Counted from the stretch's first letter, positions 7,711-16,791 are shown. The stretch: 64,000 bases of DNA from Lacticaseibacillus paracasei subsp. paracasei (GCF_000829035.1 NZ_AP012541.1:2914001-2978000); one strand, 5' to 3'. Numbers and translations are program-made. Notes: generated by a model not told the origin, from the sequence alone.

Positions 7711-9318
7711 ATGTCAGTTATGAAAAAGCATTGGGTTGCACGTTTAGGCGTGCTGGGGTTCGCCTTGAGCCTCTTACTAGGCAGTTTTGCTGCCACCCCG
7801 GTCAATGCTGCTAGTGATAGCGGCACGTTTAAAGTCGGCATGGAGGCTGGCTATGCGCCATTCAACTGGACGCAAACCACCAGCGCTAACAACGCCGTCA
7901 AGATTCAAGGTAGTCAGGAATACGCTAACGGCTACGATGTGCAGATTGCACGTAAGGTTGCCAAAGCCTTACACAAAAAGGTAGTCGTCGTCAAAACATC
8001 TTGGGACGGATTGCCACCAGCTCTAACTTCAGGCAAAATCGATGCCATCATCGCCGGCATGTCACCGACACCTGATCGTCGCAAGACCATCGATTTCAGT
8101 AATCCCTACTACATCTCCAACTTGACGATGGTTGTTCGCAAAGACAGCAAGTACGCCAAAGCCAAGAGCATTGCGGATTTTAAGGGTGCTAAAATCACCG
8201 CGCAGCTCAGCACCTATCATTATCAGGCGATCAATCAAATCAAGGGTGTCGTCAAGGAACCGGCTATGAACGATTTTCCAGCTATGCGTGTGGCCTTGGA
8301 ATCCGGAACCATTGATGGTTACGTTTCCGAAGTGCCTGAAGGGATCACGGCAGAACGTGCTAATCCTAACTTGATGTATATCCATTTTGCAAAAGGTCAG
8401 GGTTTTAAAACCGATGCCAGTGACACGAATCTGGCGATTGGCTTGCGCAAGAATGATCCGAATAAAGCAAAGATCAATGAACTACTTGCCACGATTTCAA
8501 GTAAAGAACGAGCACAGCTGATGAATGAAGCTGTCGATAACCAGCCATCAACTGAAAGCAATGGCAACTGGTTCATCGCGATTATGAAGCAATATGGTCC
8601 AATGCTGTTACGCGGGACAGGCATGACCTTACTGATTTCCCTTGTTGGGACAATCGTCGGCTTTATCATCGGGTTGTTAGTCGGGATTATCCGGACAACT
8701 CCTAAGCCGAAAAAACTCGGTCAGCGCGGCTTACGCGCCGTGATCAACTGGCTGCTGTCGTTGTACATCGAAGTTTTCCGTGGCACGCCAATGATTGTTC
8801 AGGCCGCGGTCCTATATTATGGTGCCGCGCAAGCTTGGCATTTGAACATGGACCGGACCACCGCTGCCTTATTGATTGTTTCGATCAACACTGGGGCCTA
8901 TATTTCCGAAATTATCCGTGGTGGGATTATCTCGGTTGACGAAGGTCAATTCGAGGCTGCCAACGCTCTGGGAATGACCCATCTGCAAACCATGATGAAG
9001 GTCATTTTGCCTCAAGCCGTGCGCAACTCACTGCCAGCTGTGACCAACGAATTTATTGTCAACATCAAGGATACGTCCGTTCTGTCCGTTATCTCTGTCT
9101 CCGAATTGTTCTTCAGTGGTGAGACAATTGCCGGACAAAGCTTCCAATTCTTCCACACCTATCTGATTGTCAGCGCCATCTATCTCATCATGACCTTCAC
9201 AATCAGTCGCCTATTCCGATTAATTGAAAAGCATCTCGACGGGCCAAAAGATTACAACGTCATGACCAACCAGATGCAGGTCGAAACCCCGAAAACTCGT
9301 ACGGCAAAGGAGGGCTAA
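7711..9318 (+). CDS. Amino-acid ABC transporter, binding protein fused to permease
   Basis: This 535-residue protein joins an extracellular solute-binding domain and a membrane permease, as in GlnP-type glutamine/glutamate importers of lactic acid bacteria. After a signal peptide (about 1-33) comes the periplasmic-binding-protein type 2 domain (about 40-275, with GTFKVGMEAGYAPFNW), then an HAAM-family permease with the EAA motif region (DEGQFEAANALGMTHLQTM). The start is ambiguous between 7711 and 7720: the GGGAG site is two bases from the first ATG and eleven from the second. The ATPase follows after three bases. Confidence 0.9.
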   Translation: MSVMKKHWVARLGVLGFALSLLLGSFAATPVNAASDSGTFKVGMEAGYAPFNWTQTTSANNAVKIQGSQEYANGYDVQIARKVAKALHKKVVVVKTSWDGLPPALTSGKIDAIIAGMSPTPDRRKTIDFSNPYYISNLTMVVRKDSKYAKAKSIADFKGAKITAQLSTYHYQAINQIKGVVKEPAMNDFPAMRVALESGTIDGYVSEVPEGITAERANPNLMYIHFAKGQGFKTDASDTNLAIGLRKNDPNKAKINELLATISSKERAQLMNEAVDNQPSTESNGNWFIAIMKQYGPMLLRGTGMTLLISLVGTIVGFIIGLLVGIIRTTPKPKKLGQRGLRAVINWLLSLYIEVFRGTPMIVQAAVLYYGAAQAWHLNMDRTTAALLIVSINTGAYISEIIRGGIISVDEGQFEAANALGMTHLQTMMKVILPQAVRNSLPAVTNEFIVNIKDTSVLSVISVSELFFSGETIAGQSFQFFHTYLIVSAIYLIMTFTISRLFRLIEKHLDGPKDYNVMTNQMQVETPKTRTAKEG

Positions 9319-9321
9319 TCC

Positions 9322-10068
9322 ATGGCAAACGAACCTTTAATCCAAGTCAAAAATTTAAAAAAGGCCTTTGGCAATCACGAAGTTTTGACCAACATCAATC
9401 TGGACGTGAATGCCGGTGAAGTCGTTTCGATCATTGGCCGTAGCGGCTCTGGGAAATCGACACTTTTGCGAAATATCAACCTTTTGGAAACCCCAACTGG
9501 CGGGGATATCCTTTTCCACGGAAAAAGTATTTTAAGCGATGAAGAGAAACTAAGCACTTATCGCGCCAAAGTTGGGATGGTCTTCCAGAGTTTCAATCTG
9601 TTCAATAACATGACGGTATTGCAAAATGTGATGGTTCCGCAACAAACGGTTTTAAAGCGCGATGCTGCCACAGCTAAAGCGCACGCCCTCGACTTGTTGA
9701 AGCAGGTCGGGATGGATCCATTCATCGCTGCAAAACCGGACCAATTATCTGGCGGTCAAGAACAACGTGTCGCCATCGCGCGGGCTGAGGCGATGGATCC
9801 AGAAGTGTTGCTCTTCGACGAACCAACCAGTGCACTTGATCCGGAAATGGTCGATGATGTCTTAAACACGATGACTGCTTTGGCACATACTGGTTTAACC
9901 ATGATCATTGTGACCCACGAAATGGCCTTCGCGCGCGAAGTGTCCGATCGGGTCGTCTTCATGAACAATGGCGTTATTGCCGAAGCAGGCACACCGGATC
10001 AGATCTTCGGCGATCCACAGCAACCTGAAACAAAAGAGTTCTTGAAACGGTACTTGAACCGAATCTAA
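9322..10068 (+). CDS. Amino-acid ABC transporter ATPase
   Basis: This 248-residue cytoplasmic ATPase energises the transporter encoded just upstream. Walker A is GRSGSGKST, the signature is [12 protein letters not shown], Walker B is [14 protein letters not shown], and the H-loop histidine is in IIVTHEM. After the signature the usual ARALAM reads ARAEAM, a Leu to Glu change in a strongly conserved helix, and the signature has QEQ instead of QQQ or QKQ. Whether this affects activity is unknown. The gene ends in a terminator at 10128-10175. Confidence 0.93.
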   Translation: MANEPLIQVKNLKKAFGNHEVLTNINLDVNAGEVVSIIGRSGSGKSTLLRNINLLETPTGGDILFHGKSILSDEEKLSTYRAKVGMVFQSFNLFNNMTVLQNVMVPQQTVLKRDAATAKAHALDLLKQVGMDPFIAAKPDQLSGGQEQRVAIARAEAMDPEVLLFDEPTSALDPEMVDDVLNTMTALAHTGLTMIIVTHEMAFAREVSDRVVFMNNGVIAEAGTPDQIFGDPQQPETKEFLKRYLNRI

Positions 10069-10127
10069 ACCTATGGCTCGATTCTTGGGCAACAAGAGCT
10101 TGAGACATAATTCTCAGTCAAACGAAT

Positions 10128-10175
10128 AAAAGGGAACAATTTTCCGATTGTTGTGGGAAAAATTGTTCCTTTTTA
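10128..10175. terminator. Intrinsic terminator after the ABC operon
   Basis: AAAGGGAACAATTTTCC pairs with GGGAAAAATTGTTCCTTT with one bulge, followed by T. The A run on the other side allows action in both directions. Confidence 0.8.
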
Positions 10176-10215
10176 GTTTCTCGTGGATTATTTTACTGCG
10201 ATTTTAAAGACCGTA

Positions 10216-10398
10216 GTGCCAAGGCGAAGCAATCGTAGGCCAGATGGGGCTCAGCCGTGCAAACAACACAGCGACTGGGCTTTGTCGCTGATGTTGTTAG
10301 GCGACTTCGAGACCGCGGGCTTTGCGGGCTCGAAGCGCCGTCTCCGCTCTAGCTACGCGTCGCCACCCCAGCTGGCCGGAGATTGCGGAGTTTGGCAC
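10216..10398. repeat. Large multi-branched palindrome
   Basis: This gene-free element folds on itself at three levels. The outer arms GTGCCAA (10216) and TTGGCAC (10392) close it, GCAATC/GATTGC and the near-perfect GGCCAGATGGGG with CCCCAGCTGGCC lie inside, and two hairpins occupy the middle (AACAACA plus CAGCGAC with its complement; CTTCGAG with CTCGAAG around CCGC/GCGG). It lies between convergent genes. The GC content is higher than its surroundings. A REP-like dispersed element of the L. casei group is the likeliest explanation; transcripts would be highly structured. Confidence 0.6.
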
Positions 10399-10436
10399 GG
10401 CAAAGAACTTTTAACCAAGTCCCTTTTACAACGATT

Positions 10437-10691
10437 TTACTTTTTTGACTGCTGCTCACGCTTCTGCTTACGGTGTTCACTCCACGTATCCAAGCTCACC
10501 ACAATAAGAAACAGGAAAAAGCCGCCAACGACCGATTCTAGTGTCACAATCAAATAACGCATGGCCAAGTAGCCCTTACCGCCTGTGACATCCCGATAGC
10601 CGACGTAGCCAAATGTCATGAGAATAGCCAGCCCTAAAACCAGCAACGTGTACATCAGCGTTCGTTTTAAAATGCGTTTGAATGTCGTCAT
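10437..10691 (-). CDS. Small membrane protein with two predicted transmembrane segments
   Basis: This 84-residue protein has two hydrophobic segments (about 11-30 and 46-66), a basic N-terminus (MTTFKRILKRT) and a strongly basic C-terminus (SEHRKQKREQQSKK), giving an N-in/C-in hairpin. I do not recognise a family. It starts 25 bases after the stop of the sugar-binding lipoprotein gene and is probably co-transcribed with it. Confidence 0.7.
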   Translation of the reverse strand: MTTFKRILKRTLMYTLLVLGLAILMTFGYVGYRDVTGGKGYLAMRYLIVTLESVVGGFFLFLIVVSLDTWSEHRKQKREQQSKK

Positions 10692-10716
10692 GCGGTGACC
10701 TGCTTTCTAATGAGTC

Positions 10717-11988
10717 TTACTTATTATCTTTCAAAATCGTATCAGCTTGCTTCTGCAAATTCGTCAGTACTGTTTTGGGCTCAGCATTTTTTGAAACGGT
10801 TTGGTCCACAGCATCAAGCAAGTTATTGCGGTACGTATTGTAACCAATAAATGGCGTTGAGGAGAACGCATCGTCATAAGCATCCACTGCTGCCTGATAG
10901 GTCGGATTCTCTTTCAAGTAGGCTTGATAAGCGCTGGACTGGGTTGCGGTCTTCACAACCGGCACATAACCGCTAGCCTTAGCCCATTGCGTTTGAATCT
11001 TGGTGCTCATCAGGAATTTCATGAAGGTAACCGCACCTTTAATCTGATCAGCTGAAGCGCCTTTGAAAACGGAAATCCCATTGTTGCCCAGTACAGAACT
11101 GGCCTTGCCAGCAAAGCTTGGCATCACAGCGGTTCCCCAGTGCATGGACTTCGGCGCTGTTGCTGCAATTTGCTGAATAGTCGCACTAGAGCCAAACCCG
11201 GCAAAAATTTTACCTTGAACAAATGGCACGTTAAAATAATTGTCCAAGCCGGCAGTGACCGCCGTCTTATCTTTTAACATGGTCGTGATGGCGGTCATAG
11301 CCTTGATGCTGGCCGGTGTGTCAATTTTTGCCTGATACTTCGGCGTGATCAGGCGATTACCAGTATCATAGGCCAAGGTTTCAAATTCAAAATCATAACT
11401 TTTGTTGAATGCGACCCCAGTAATGCCGTCGTCTTTGAGCTGCTGACTCATTTTAGTCAGTTCTTCCCAAGTCTTGGGCACGCTGAGATGGTACTTATCC
11501 AAAATATCCTTGTTATAGAACATCAATCGTGTCCCAGTGGCAAATGGAATTTGGTAATATTTACCTTCATACTTCAAGTTTGTCGCAATGCCCGGATAAA
11601 TGGCTTTGAGCTCATTTGCGGAAAATTGTGACTTCACCTGACTGTCAATGTTAACTAACATCCCGTCATGCACGTATTCAGGAATAATCGTATCAGTTAC
11701 CTGCCCAATGGTTGGCAACGTGCGAGATTTCGCTGAAGCCAGATACTTTTTTTGTAGGTTATCATAAGACCCTTGCGAAGTAGCAACAACTTTGTACTGC
11801 TTTTGACTGCTGTTGAACGTCTTGATATAACCTTCAAGCGCCTTGTTATAATTTCCTGTCATGCGGTGCCAGAATGTAATCGTCACTGGCCCCTTCGTAC
11901 TCTTTTGCGCTGAACTGCCGCTACCGCAAGCAACCAGCAGGACTGCCATCAACACTGTCGCAAACCCAAGCAACCAACGTCTCTTCAT
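10717..11988 (-). CDS. Extracellular sugar-binding lipoprotein of an ABC transporter
   Basis: This is a family-1 solute-binding protein (UgpB/MalE type) of about 423 residues, exported and lipid-anchored: a signal peptide MKRRWLLGFATVLMAV ends in the lipobox LLVAC. The mature part begins with TITFWHRMTGNYNKALEGYI, typical of UgpB-like proteins. The start at 11988 was chosen over 11991 and a longer frame because GGAGG lies seven bases upstream. No permease or ATPase genes are adjacent, so it is an orphan binding protein that must use components encoded elsewhere. The upstream promoter has an extended -10. Confidence 0.85.
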   Translation of the reverse strand: MKRRWLLGFATVLMAVLLVACGSGSSAQKSTKGPVTITFWHRMTGNYNKALEGYIKTFNSSQKQYKVVATSQGSYDNLQKKYLASAKSRTLPTIGQVTDTIIPEYVHDGMLVNIDSQVKSQFSANELKAIYPGIATNLKYEGKYYQIPFATGTRLMFYNKDILDKYHLSVPKTWEELTKMSQQLKDDGITGVAFNKSYDFEFETLAYDTGNRLITPKYQAKIDTPASIKAMTAITTMLKDKTAVTAGLDNYFNVPFVQGKIFAGFGSSATIQQIAATAPKSMHWGTAVMPSFAGKASSVLGNNGISVFKGASADQIKGAVTFMKFLMSTKIQTQWAKASGYVPVVKTATQSSAYQAYLKENPTYQAAVDAYDDAFSSTPFIGYNTYRNNLLDAVDQTVSKNAEPKTVLTNLQKQADTILKDNK

Positions 11989-12079
11989 CATTTTCCCTCC
12001 ATTATCGCGGTTTGTCGTGAACAGAGACAACTTGACCTATCCCTATTCGGATATAAGTGCGTTGTCGTCAACCACGAAT

Positions 12080-12088
12080 AGTATACCA
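12080..12088 (-). promoter_or_regulatory. Extended -10 promoter element for the sugar-binding lipoprotein
   Basis: On the minus strand TGGTATACT is an extended -10 box about 90 bases before the start codon. No good -35 box is visible, which is usual for extended -10 promoters. Confidence 0.45.
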
Positions 12089-12120
12089 ATACTTACCGGA
12101 TCATGGGGAACTAAAGGCAA

Positions 12121-12148
12121 AAAAAAGAAAGCGTATGCCTTCTTTTTT
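12121..12148 (-). terminator. Intrinsic terminator of the DUF975 gene
   Basis: AAAAAAGAA pairs with TTCTTTTTT around a GC/GC stem with a four-base loop. It lies 23 bases after the stop codon of the gene at 12171-12881. Confidence 0.7.
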
Positions 12149-12170
12149 AGCATGAAGCTATGAGATGATG

Positions 12171-12881
12171 TCAGGCTTGTTCTTCGGTCAATTTTAGATA
12201 GAAATTAGCCAGTGTCATCGTGCGATATGGTATGACCCAAATTGACGCTAAGCCAAACGTGATCATTTCCAACAACCACCAACCTAGGAAACTGAGGAGC
12301 AAAACGAAGAACTCCCACTTATGGCCGTACATCAATTGACGGCTGCGCGTGACAGCCTCGGTATAGCCAATTGGCTGGCCAGCATCAATGGCATCACGAT
12401 AAATCAACTGGGCTTGTGAATAAGCCAATCCTTTGACAATCCCGGGAACAACCAATAACAACATCCACAGGCTGACCCAAACGACTTGCAGCAAACCGAT
12501 CAGCAAGCTGCCGAGAAAATATTCGCCACGTTCAAAAATTTTGAACATCTGCGTCCAGCTAAACCGGTGATCCGACCGACCGCGCAACCCGTCAATCATA
12601 GCGAAGCTGACACCGATCATGAGCAGCGCTGTCAGCAAACCGATAAATGTCACTGCTGTCTGCCACATTGCGATGTTGTTCCAATAACCATTTGTCATCA
12701 TCCGTCGGCTGCCATGAGCCACGACACGGATACCAGCTCGATGCATATTTTCATTAAGCGGGAATGGCACCAGCGCCACAAAGGCTGTCAATAATAATGC
12801 CGGTAAACTAATCCGTAAATAATAGCTAAAGTTGGGATTCAGCTCAGCCTTGGCCTGATCTTTTAAAGAAGTACGATCCAT
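12171..12881 (-). CDS. DUF975 family membrane protein
   Basis: This 236-residue protein belongs to the DUF975 family of Firmicute membrane proteins of unknown function. It has an N-terminal MDRTSLKDQAKAELNPNFSY, several hydrophobic segments, the conserved GLRGRSDHRFSWTQMFKIF loop, and the late YSQAQLIYRD motif followed by SRQLMYGHKWEFFVL that are typical of the family. A GGGGG site lies before the ATG. It is transcribed alone, with a terminator just downstream. Confidence 0.85.
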   Translation of the reverse strand: MDRTSLKDQAKAELNPNFSYYLRISLPALLLTAFVALVPFPLNENMHRAGIRVVAHGSRRMMTNGYWNNIAMWQTAVTFIGLLTALLMIGVSFAMIDGLRGRSDHRFSWTQMFKIFERGEYFLGSLLIGLLQVVWVSLWMLLLVVPGIVKGLAYSQAQLIYRDAIDAGQPIGYTEAVTRSRQLMYGHKWEFFVLLLSFLGWWLLEMITFGLASIWVIPYRTMTLANFYLKLTEEQA

Positions 12882-12953
12882 AGATATTCCCCCTCTAACT
12901 GTGACAAGTCATCACAATCCTTGGGGTTATCATAACAGAAAAAGACGGTTGAG

Positions 12954-13292
12954 TTATACAAACTTCAACCGGACATTGGGATCAAGTTGCGGTTCACCGG
13001 GAACAATAGCAAAGTGATCACCGCTGACTGTTAATTCTGTTTCTGCTTTAAAAAACCCACTCGTATAACTTTTGATCAATACCGGCCCCACCGGCGAATC
13101 AAGGTGTGCATCATACACATCGGGTACATTGGTACGCGGTAGAATCAATAAATTGAATTTCGCTTGTCCTGATGTTTTTGATGGCCGTGAATAAGGACCA
13201 ATACCGTCATTAATATCAAGGATTAGCGCCTTATCGGCATGTAACATCGGCGCCAATCGTGAGGCGGCCACAGCAGATACATTAAGCTCCAT
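12954..13292 (-). CDS. Fe-S cluster biosynthesis (HesB/IscA-like) domain protein without cysteines
   Basis: This 112-residue protein resembles the Lactobacillus branch of the Fe-S_biosyn (HesB-like) family: an N-terminal beta strand plus helix (MELNVSAVAASRLAPMLHAD), then ALILDINDG and a beta-rich remainder. The cysteines that bind iron in true IscA/HesB proteins are absent (the sequence contains no Cys), so a scaffold role in Fe-S assembly is doubtful. It is preceded by GGGGG and transcribed singly. The family call is by pattern and is moderate. Confidence 0.55.
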   Translation of the reverse strand: MELNVSAVAASRLAPMLHADKALILDINDGIGPYSRPSKTSGQAKFNLLILPRTNVPDVYDAHLDSPVGPVLIKSYTSGFFKAETELTVSGDHFAIVPGEPQLDPNVRLKFV

Positions 13293-13394
13293 ATTTTGCC
13301 CCCAAAAGTAAAATAATCCTTGTCACCAATATTATGGCGCCCGACCGATCAAGATACAACTCTCTTGTAAAAATTTCACCAAATGCCTAAAATT

Positions 13395-13415
13395 GGGTTA
13401 AACTGAATTTAACCC
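13395..13415. promoter_or_regulatory. Perfect inverted repeat upstream of the gene at 13450
   Basis: GGGTTAAA and TTTAACCC are separated by five bases and lie 35 bases before the start codon, a good place for an operator. The binding protein is unknown. Confidence 0.4.
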
Positions 13416-13449
13416 GATGTGATTTTATTCAGCTAGGACGAGGTGTGCC

Positions 13450-13773
13450 ATGAATATTTATTCGGCTTTAAAGTTTATCCAAATCGATCATGAGCCAGTC
13501 AATCACCTGCAAGTTGTCATCACTGATCAAAGCGGCAAGCCTGATGCCGGCATGACCGACTTATTGGCTGACTGCTTGAACAAAATTGACATTTTCGTTG
13601 ACCTTAGCACAACCGATCGGGTCAGCGATGTGATTGATGACCTCAATCTGCTCACCCCGCTGCCCTATGATGTCCTTGAAGAATATCAAAAAATTCTTGA
13701 GCAGCCGATCACTGGCGTCAATATTGCGATGAAAAAGCAGTTGATCGAGTTGATTTACGCACCAATGGTTTAG
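13450..13773 (+). CDS. Hypothetical protein of 107 residues
   Basis: I do not recognise this protein. It is soluble and acidic, without signal peptide or membrane segments, and begins MNIYSALKFIQIDHEPVNHL. A stretch near the middle is rich in Asp (CLNKIDIFVDLSTTDRVSDV). It has GAGGTG before the ATG, a palindromic operator candidate 35 bases upstream and a terminator downstream, all of which support a real monocistronic gene. Confidence 0.7.
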   Translation: MNIYSALKFIQIDHEPVNHLQVVITDQSGKPDAGMTDLLADCLNKIDIFVDLSTTDRVSDVIDDLNLLTPLPYDVLEEYQKILEQPITGVNIAMKKQLIELIYAPMV

Positions 13774-13794
13774 GTTTGTTTATTTTATCATAAT

Positions 13795-13846
13795 AGCGCG
13801 GCCATTTTTACCGGTGTCTTATCCCGGCGAAGATGACGCGCTTTTT
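13795..13846 (+). terminator. Intrinsic terminator
   Basis: AGCGCG and CGCGCT enclose an inner CCGG/CCGG stem and are followed by TTTT. It ends transcription of the gene at 13450-13773. Confidence 0.6.
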
Positions 13847-13954
13847 ATGTGCCTGCGGAATCCCTCCTTTAGTGAAAAATCTTGCCCGATTCTTGTTGTA
13901 ACAGTTTCACTTAGGTCTATTTTCTGCTATTCTGACGAAAACGGAGGCGAGGAA

Positions 13955-14428
13955 ATGGAACAAACGGGACAAGCGCTACCAGCAACCATTCAACGAATTT
14001 GGCGGGCAAGTGCTGCGTTGTGGGCGCTAGTGCTCATGATCATCGGTTTGGGACTCATTGCCGCTTGGTTTTTCTGGCATTGGCCCTTTTGGCTTGGGTT
14101 GGGTCTTATTGGCATTGCGATTATTCAACTGCTGTTCCGATTAGCACTTGTGCCGTATCGCTATCGTTTTTGGCGCTACAACATCACGCCAACCGCGGTT
14201 TTCTTGCAAAAAGGCTTTTTCTTCCAAAAAAATGAAGCCATTCCGATTTCGCGGATTCAAAATGTCACGTTAGAAGCCGGTCCTTTACTTCAGTGGCAGA
14301 CACTGCAACAAGTCAACATCGAAACCGCCAGCACCGCCCACGTGATTGATGGTGTGACGCGACCAGTGGCCGACCAATTGCGCAATCAAATCCTCCAATT
14401 GGCTCAGGAGGCGCGCGATGAAGACTGA
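13955..14428 (+). CDS. Bacterial PH-domain (bPH2, YdbS-like) membrane protein
   Basis: This 157-residue protein has two hydrophobic segments near the N-terminus and then a bPH2 domain (PYRYRFWRYNITPTAVFLQK, IPISRIQNVTLEAGPLLQW, VNIETAS), the layout of Bacillus YdbS. The start at 13955 follows GGAGG; an in-frame upstream extension to 13814 has no such site and crosses the preceding terminator. It overlaps the next gene by 11 bases and is its operon partner. Function of YdbS/YdbT pairs is not well established; a role in envelope stress or protein export has been suggested for relatives. Confidence 0.83.
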   Translation: MEQTGQALPATIQRIWRASAALWALVLMIIGLGLIAAWFFWHWPFWLGLGLIGIAIIQLLFRLALVPYRYRFWRYNITPTAVFLQKGFFFQKNEAIPISRIQNVTLEAGPLLQWQTLQQVNIETASTAHVIDGVTRPVADQLRNQILQLAQEARDED

Positions 14429-15983
14429 CCAACCGCAACGACTCGCGCCTGTCGCGCTACTAATTATTTGGATCAGAGGCTTTATTTCGTGGTGGCCGTT
14501 ATTTGTTGGCGGAGGGCTTTCAATACTGCGCGCAGACATGAGCTTCAATCAATTTCTATTGTGGGGCGGCCTAATTGTTGGCGTTTTGGTACTCACCCTC
14601 ACCTGGTCAATCCTGCATTATTTGCGATTTACCTATCTTGTTGCCCCGAACGGTCTGACCATCAACAGTGGTGTGTTGATTCGTAAAGTCAATCACATCC
14701 CTTATGACCGTATTCAGACGGTACAACGGCAACAATGGTTTTTTCTAAAGCCACTAGGTCTCGAACAGGTTGCCATCGAAACAGCTGGCAAAGAATCTAA
14801 AAAAGCCGAAGGAATGCTCTCGGCCGTGCCAGTAGCCGTAGCTGATGCCATCAACCGCTACCGTCAAGGAAACGTTCAGCCAGTGACACCTGATGCGACT
14901 GATAATCAGGCTATCCCTGCTGCACCCGATCAAACAAGCACCACCGCCGCACCAGCCGCGCCTGTGGCAGATGCGGCCTATAAAATCAACGGCCATGATC
15001 TTAATCAATACGCGCTCACTTCACTAGGCTTCATCCCCATCATTTCCGGGATTCTTTGGTTAACACAAAAAGCTCAAGAATACCTGCCAGATAGCTGGTA
15101 CAAGAATGCTGAGCATGCCATCACGGGCTTAGCGGTTTACCTTATTATCGGTCTGACACTTATTATTCTCATTCTAGGTTTCCTGATCTCCTATTTGAAT
15201 ATTATTCAAAAATACTACCACTTCACTTTGGACCGAACCGGCGACGAACTACGAACCAGCCGCGGCTTTTTTCAAACCAATACGGTCAGTGCCCGACTGT
15301 CACGCTTGCAGGCGGTTCGCTTTAAGCAGAGCATTTTGCGGCAATGGCTGCATCTTAGCACCGTTCAGGCGTTATTAGCCTCAAGCGCCGCTGATGACCA
15401 GCAAAATAATGATCTGGTCCTGATGCCGGTTATCCCAGAACGGCAAGCACTCAGCAGCATGCGGGCATTCGTCAGCTGGTTGCCGGAAACATCACCGAAA
15501 CTGCAGCCAATCCCAGTTAGCAACCGCTGGTACTACATGCGCAACATGGTCCTAGGTCATCTGACACTACTGGTGTTGCCGGCTGTGCTCGCAAGCGTGT
15601 TTTGGTTGCACGTCAGTTGGTGGCTGTGGCTGGTACTGGCTGGCTTGATTTGGTTAGTCGTCATGGCGTTGCAAGGTCAATATGCGGCAACCACAGCCGC
15701 CATTGCTATTGCGCCACCTAAGCAACTTATCATTCAAGTCGGTGAAATGTGGACAAGGCAACGTTATTTTGTCCGTAAAAAAGACATTCAAGCCATGACG
15801 ATCAAACAATCTATCTGGATGAAGGCGCGTGGCGTTGCCCATTTAGAGGTGCATATTCGCAAAGGCAACAGCGATCAGACAGTCAACTCCCGCTATATGG
15901 CCGTTGATTTGGCCAAGCAGATTATGACTTGGTATCAGCCATTACCATCAGTGCCGCAAGAAGGAGACAATCATGCTGCTTAA
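14418..15983 (+). CDS. Bacterial PH-domain (bPH2, YdbT-like) membrane protein
   Basis: This 521-residue protein contains repeated bPH2 domains separated by pairs of transmembrane segments. The first (about 60-150) has LRFTYLVAPNGLTINSGVLI and IPYDRIQTVQRQQWFFLKP; an Ala/Pro/Thr-rich linker (about 155-185) follows; a second bPH2 domain (about 265-355) includes NTVSARLSRLQAVRFKQSIL; a third, degenerate copy sits near the C-terminus (RYFVRKKDIQAMTIKQS). It overlaps both neighbours, so PH-domain pair and ATPase form one coupled operon. The likely job is at the membrane, but no reaction can be assigned. Confidence 0.83.
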   Translation: MKTDQPQRLAPVALLIIWIRGFISWWPLFVGGGLSILRADMSFNQFLLWGGLIVGVLVLTLTWSILHYLRFTYLVAPNGLTINSGVLIRKVNHIPYDRIQTVQRQQWFFLKPLGLEQVAIETAGKESKKAEGMLSAVPVAVADAINRYRQGNVQPVTPDATDNQAIPAAPDQTSTTAAPAAPVADAAYKINGHDLNQYALTSLGFIPIISGILWLTQKAQEYLPDSWYKNAEHAITGLAVYLIIGLTLIILILGFLISYLNIIQKYYHFTLDRTGDELRTSRGFFQTNTVSARLSRLQAVRFKQSILRQWLHLSTVQALLASSAADDQQNNDLVLMPVIPERQALSSMRAFVSWLPETSPKLQPIPVSNRWYYMRNMVLGHLTLLVLPAVLASVFWLHVSWWLWLVLAGLIWLVVMALQGQYAATTAAIAIAPPKQLIIQVGEMWTRQRYFVRKKDIQAMTIKQSIWMKARGVAHLEVHIRKGNSDQTVNSRYMAVDLAKQIMTWYQPLPSVPQEGDNHAA

Positions 15984-16749
15984 TCGTATCCAGTACACCC
16001 CGCCAAAATCAAAAACCGCGTATCCATTCAACTTGCCTTGGCAAGCTTCCTTTCGTGACCTGACATTGTCGCAACCCGTCACGATTTTGACAGGCGACAA
16101 TGGTAGTGGCAAGTCTACTTTGCTGAATGCTATTGCTGCTAATTACAATGCAATCCTCATGAGTGGGGCTTCCCTTGATGAGGACCCGGAATATCAAAAT
16201 AGCCGTGCCTTAGCCCGTTGTCTCAAGTTGACTTGGCAATATCGGACGAAGGCAGGCTTTTTCTTTCGGGCAGACGATTTTATCTCATTCATTCGCGCAA
16301 CCCGTGGCCGGATCAAATACGCGCAGACACAGCTTGAGCAACTGGCACCCGATAGTTTGGAACGCTTGCCTTATCTCAATACACTCAGTGCCATTCACCA
16401 TCTTTATCAAGTTGATCTCGACAAGCTTTCCCATGGTCAGACGTTCCTTGCTTTATTTCGTGCTCGACTGCGCCCAAATGCACTTTACCTGCTAGATGAA
16501 CCAGAATCACCGCTCACGCCGGAAAATCAGCTCAGTCTATTAGCCTTACTACATGATGCGGTAGAAAATGGCTCGCAGTTTATCATTAGTACACATTCGC
16601 CGATTCTCATGGCCTATCCGAATGCGCAACTACTGGCGTTGGGTGACACACTAGCACCCACTCAATATGATCAAATCGAACATGTCGCTTTTCTACGTCA
16701 CTTTTTAGATGATCCGCAACGATTTATTTATCACCTGTTAAACGACTGA
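15973..16749 (+). CDS. ABC-like AAA ATPase
   Basis: This 258-residue cytoplasmic ATPase has Walker A GDNGSGKST, an ABC-signature-like LSHGQTFLALF, Walker B LYLLDEPESPLTPENQ and the H-motif ISTHSPILM. This is the arrangement of small RecF/AAA_21-type ATPases rather than transporter ATPases. Its start overlaps the stop region of the bPH2 gene, with AAGGAG upstream. Coupling to a PH-domain pair suggests a joint membrane-associated complex, but this is inference from order only. Confidence 0.85.
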   Translation: MLLNRIQYTPPKSKTAYPFNLPWQASFRDLTLSQPVTILTGDNGSGKSTLLNAIAANYNAILMSGASLDEDPEYQNSRALARCLKLTWQYRTKAGFFFRADDFISFIRATRGRIKYAQTQLEQLAPDSLERLPYLNTLSAIHHLYQVDLDKLSHGQTFLALFRARLRPNALYLLDEPESPLTPENQLSLLALLHDAVENGSQFIISTHSPILMAYPNAQLLALGDTLAPTQYDQIEHVAFLRHFLDDPQRFIYHLLND

Positions 16750-16791
16750 CCCGTTGCAATCACGCACCTGGCTGTTCTAAGGTGGGGGCGA

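Noticed and set aside
10183..10557. 124-codon plus-strand frame after the ABC operon
   Set aside because: It runs through the large palindrome and antisense to the small membrane-protein gene, with no ribosome site.
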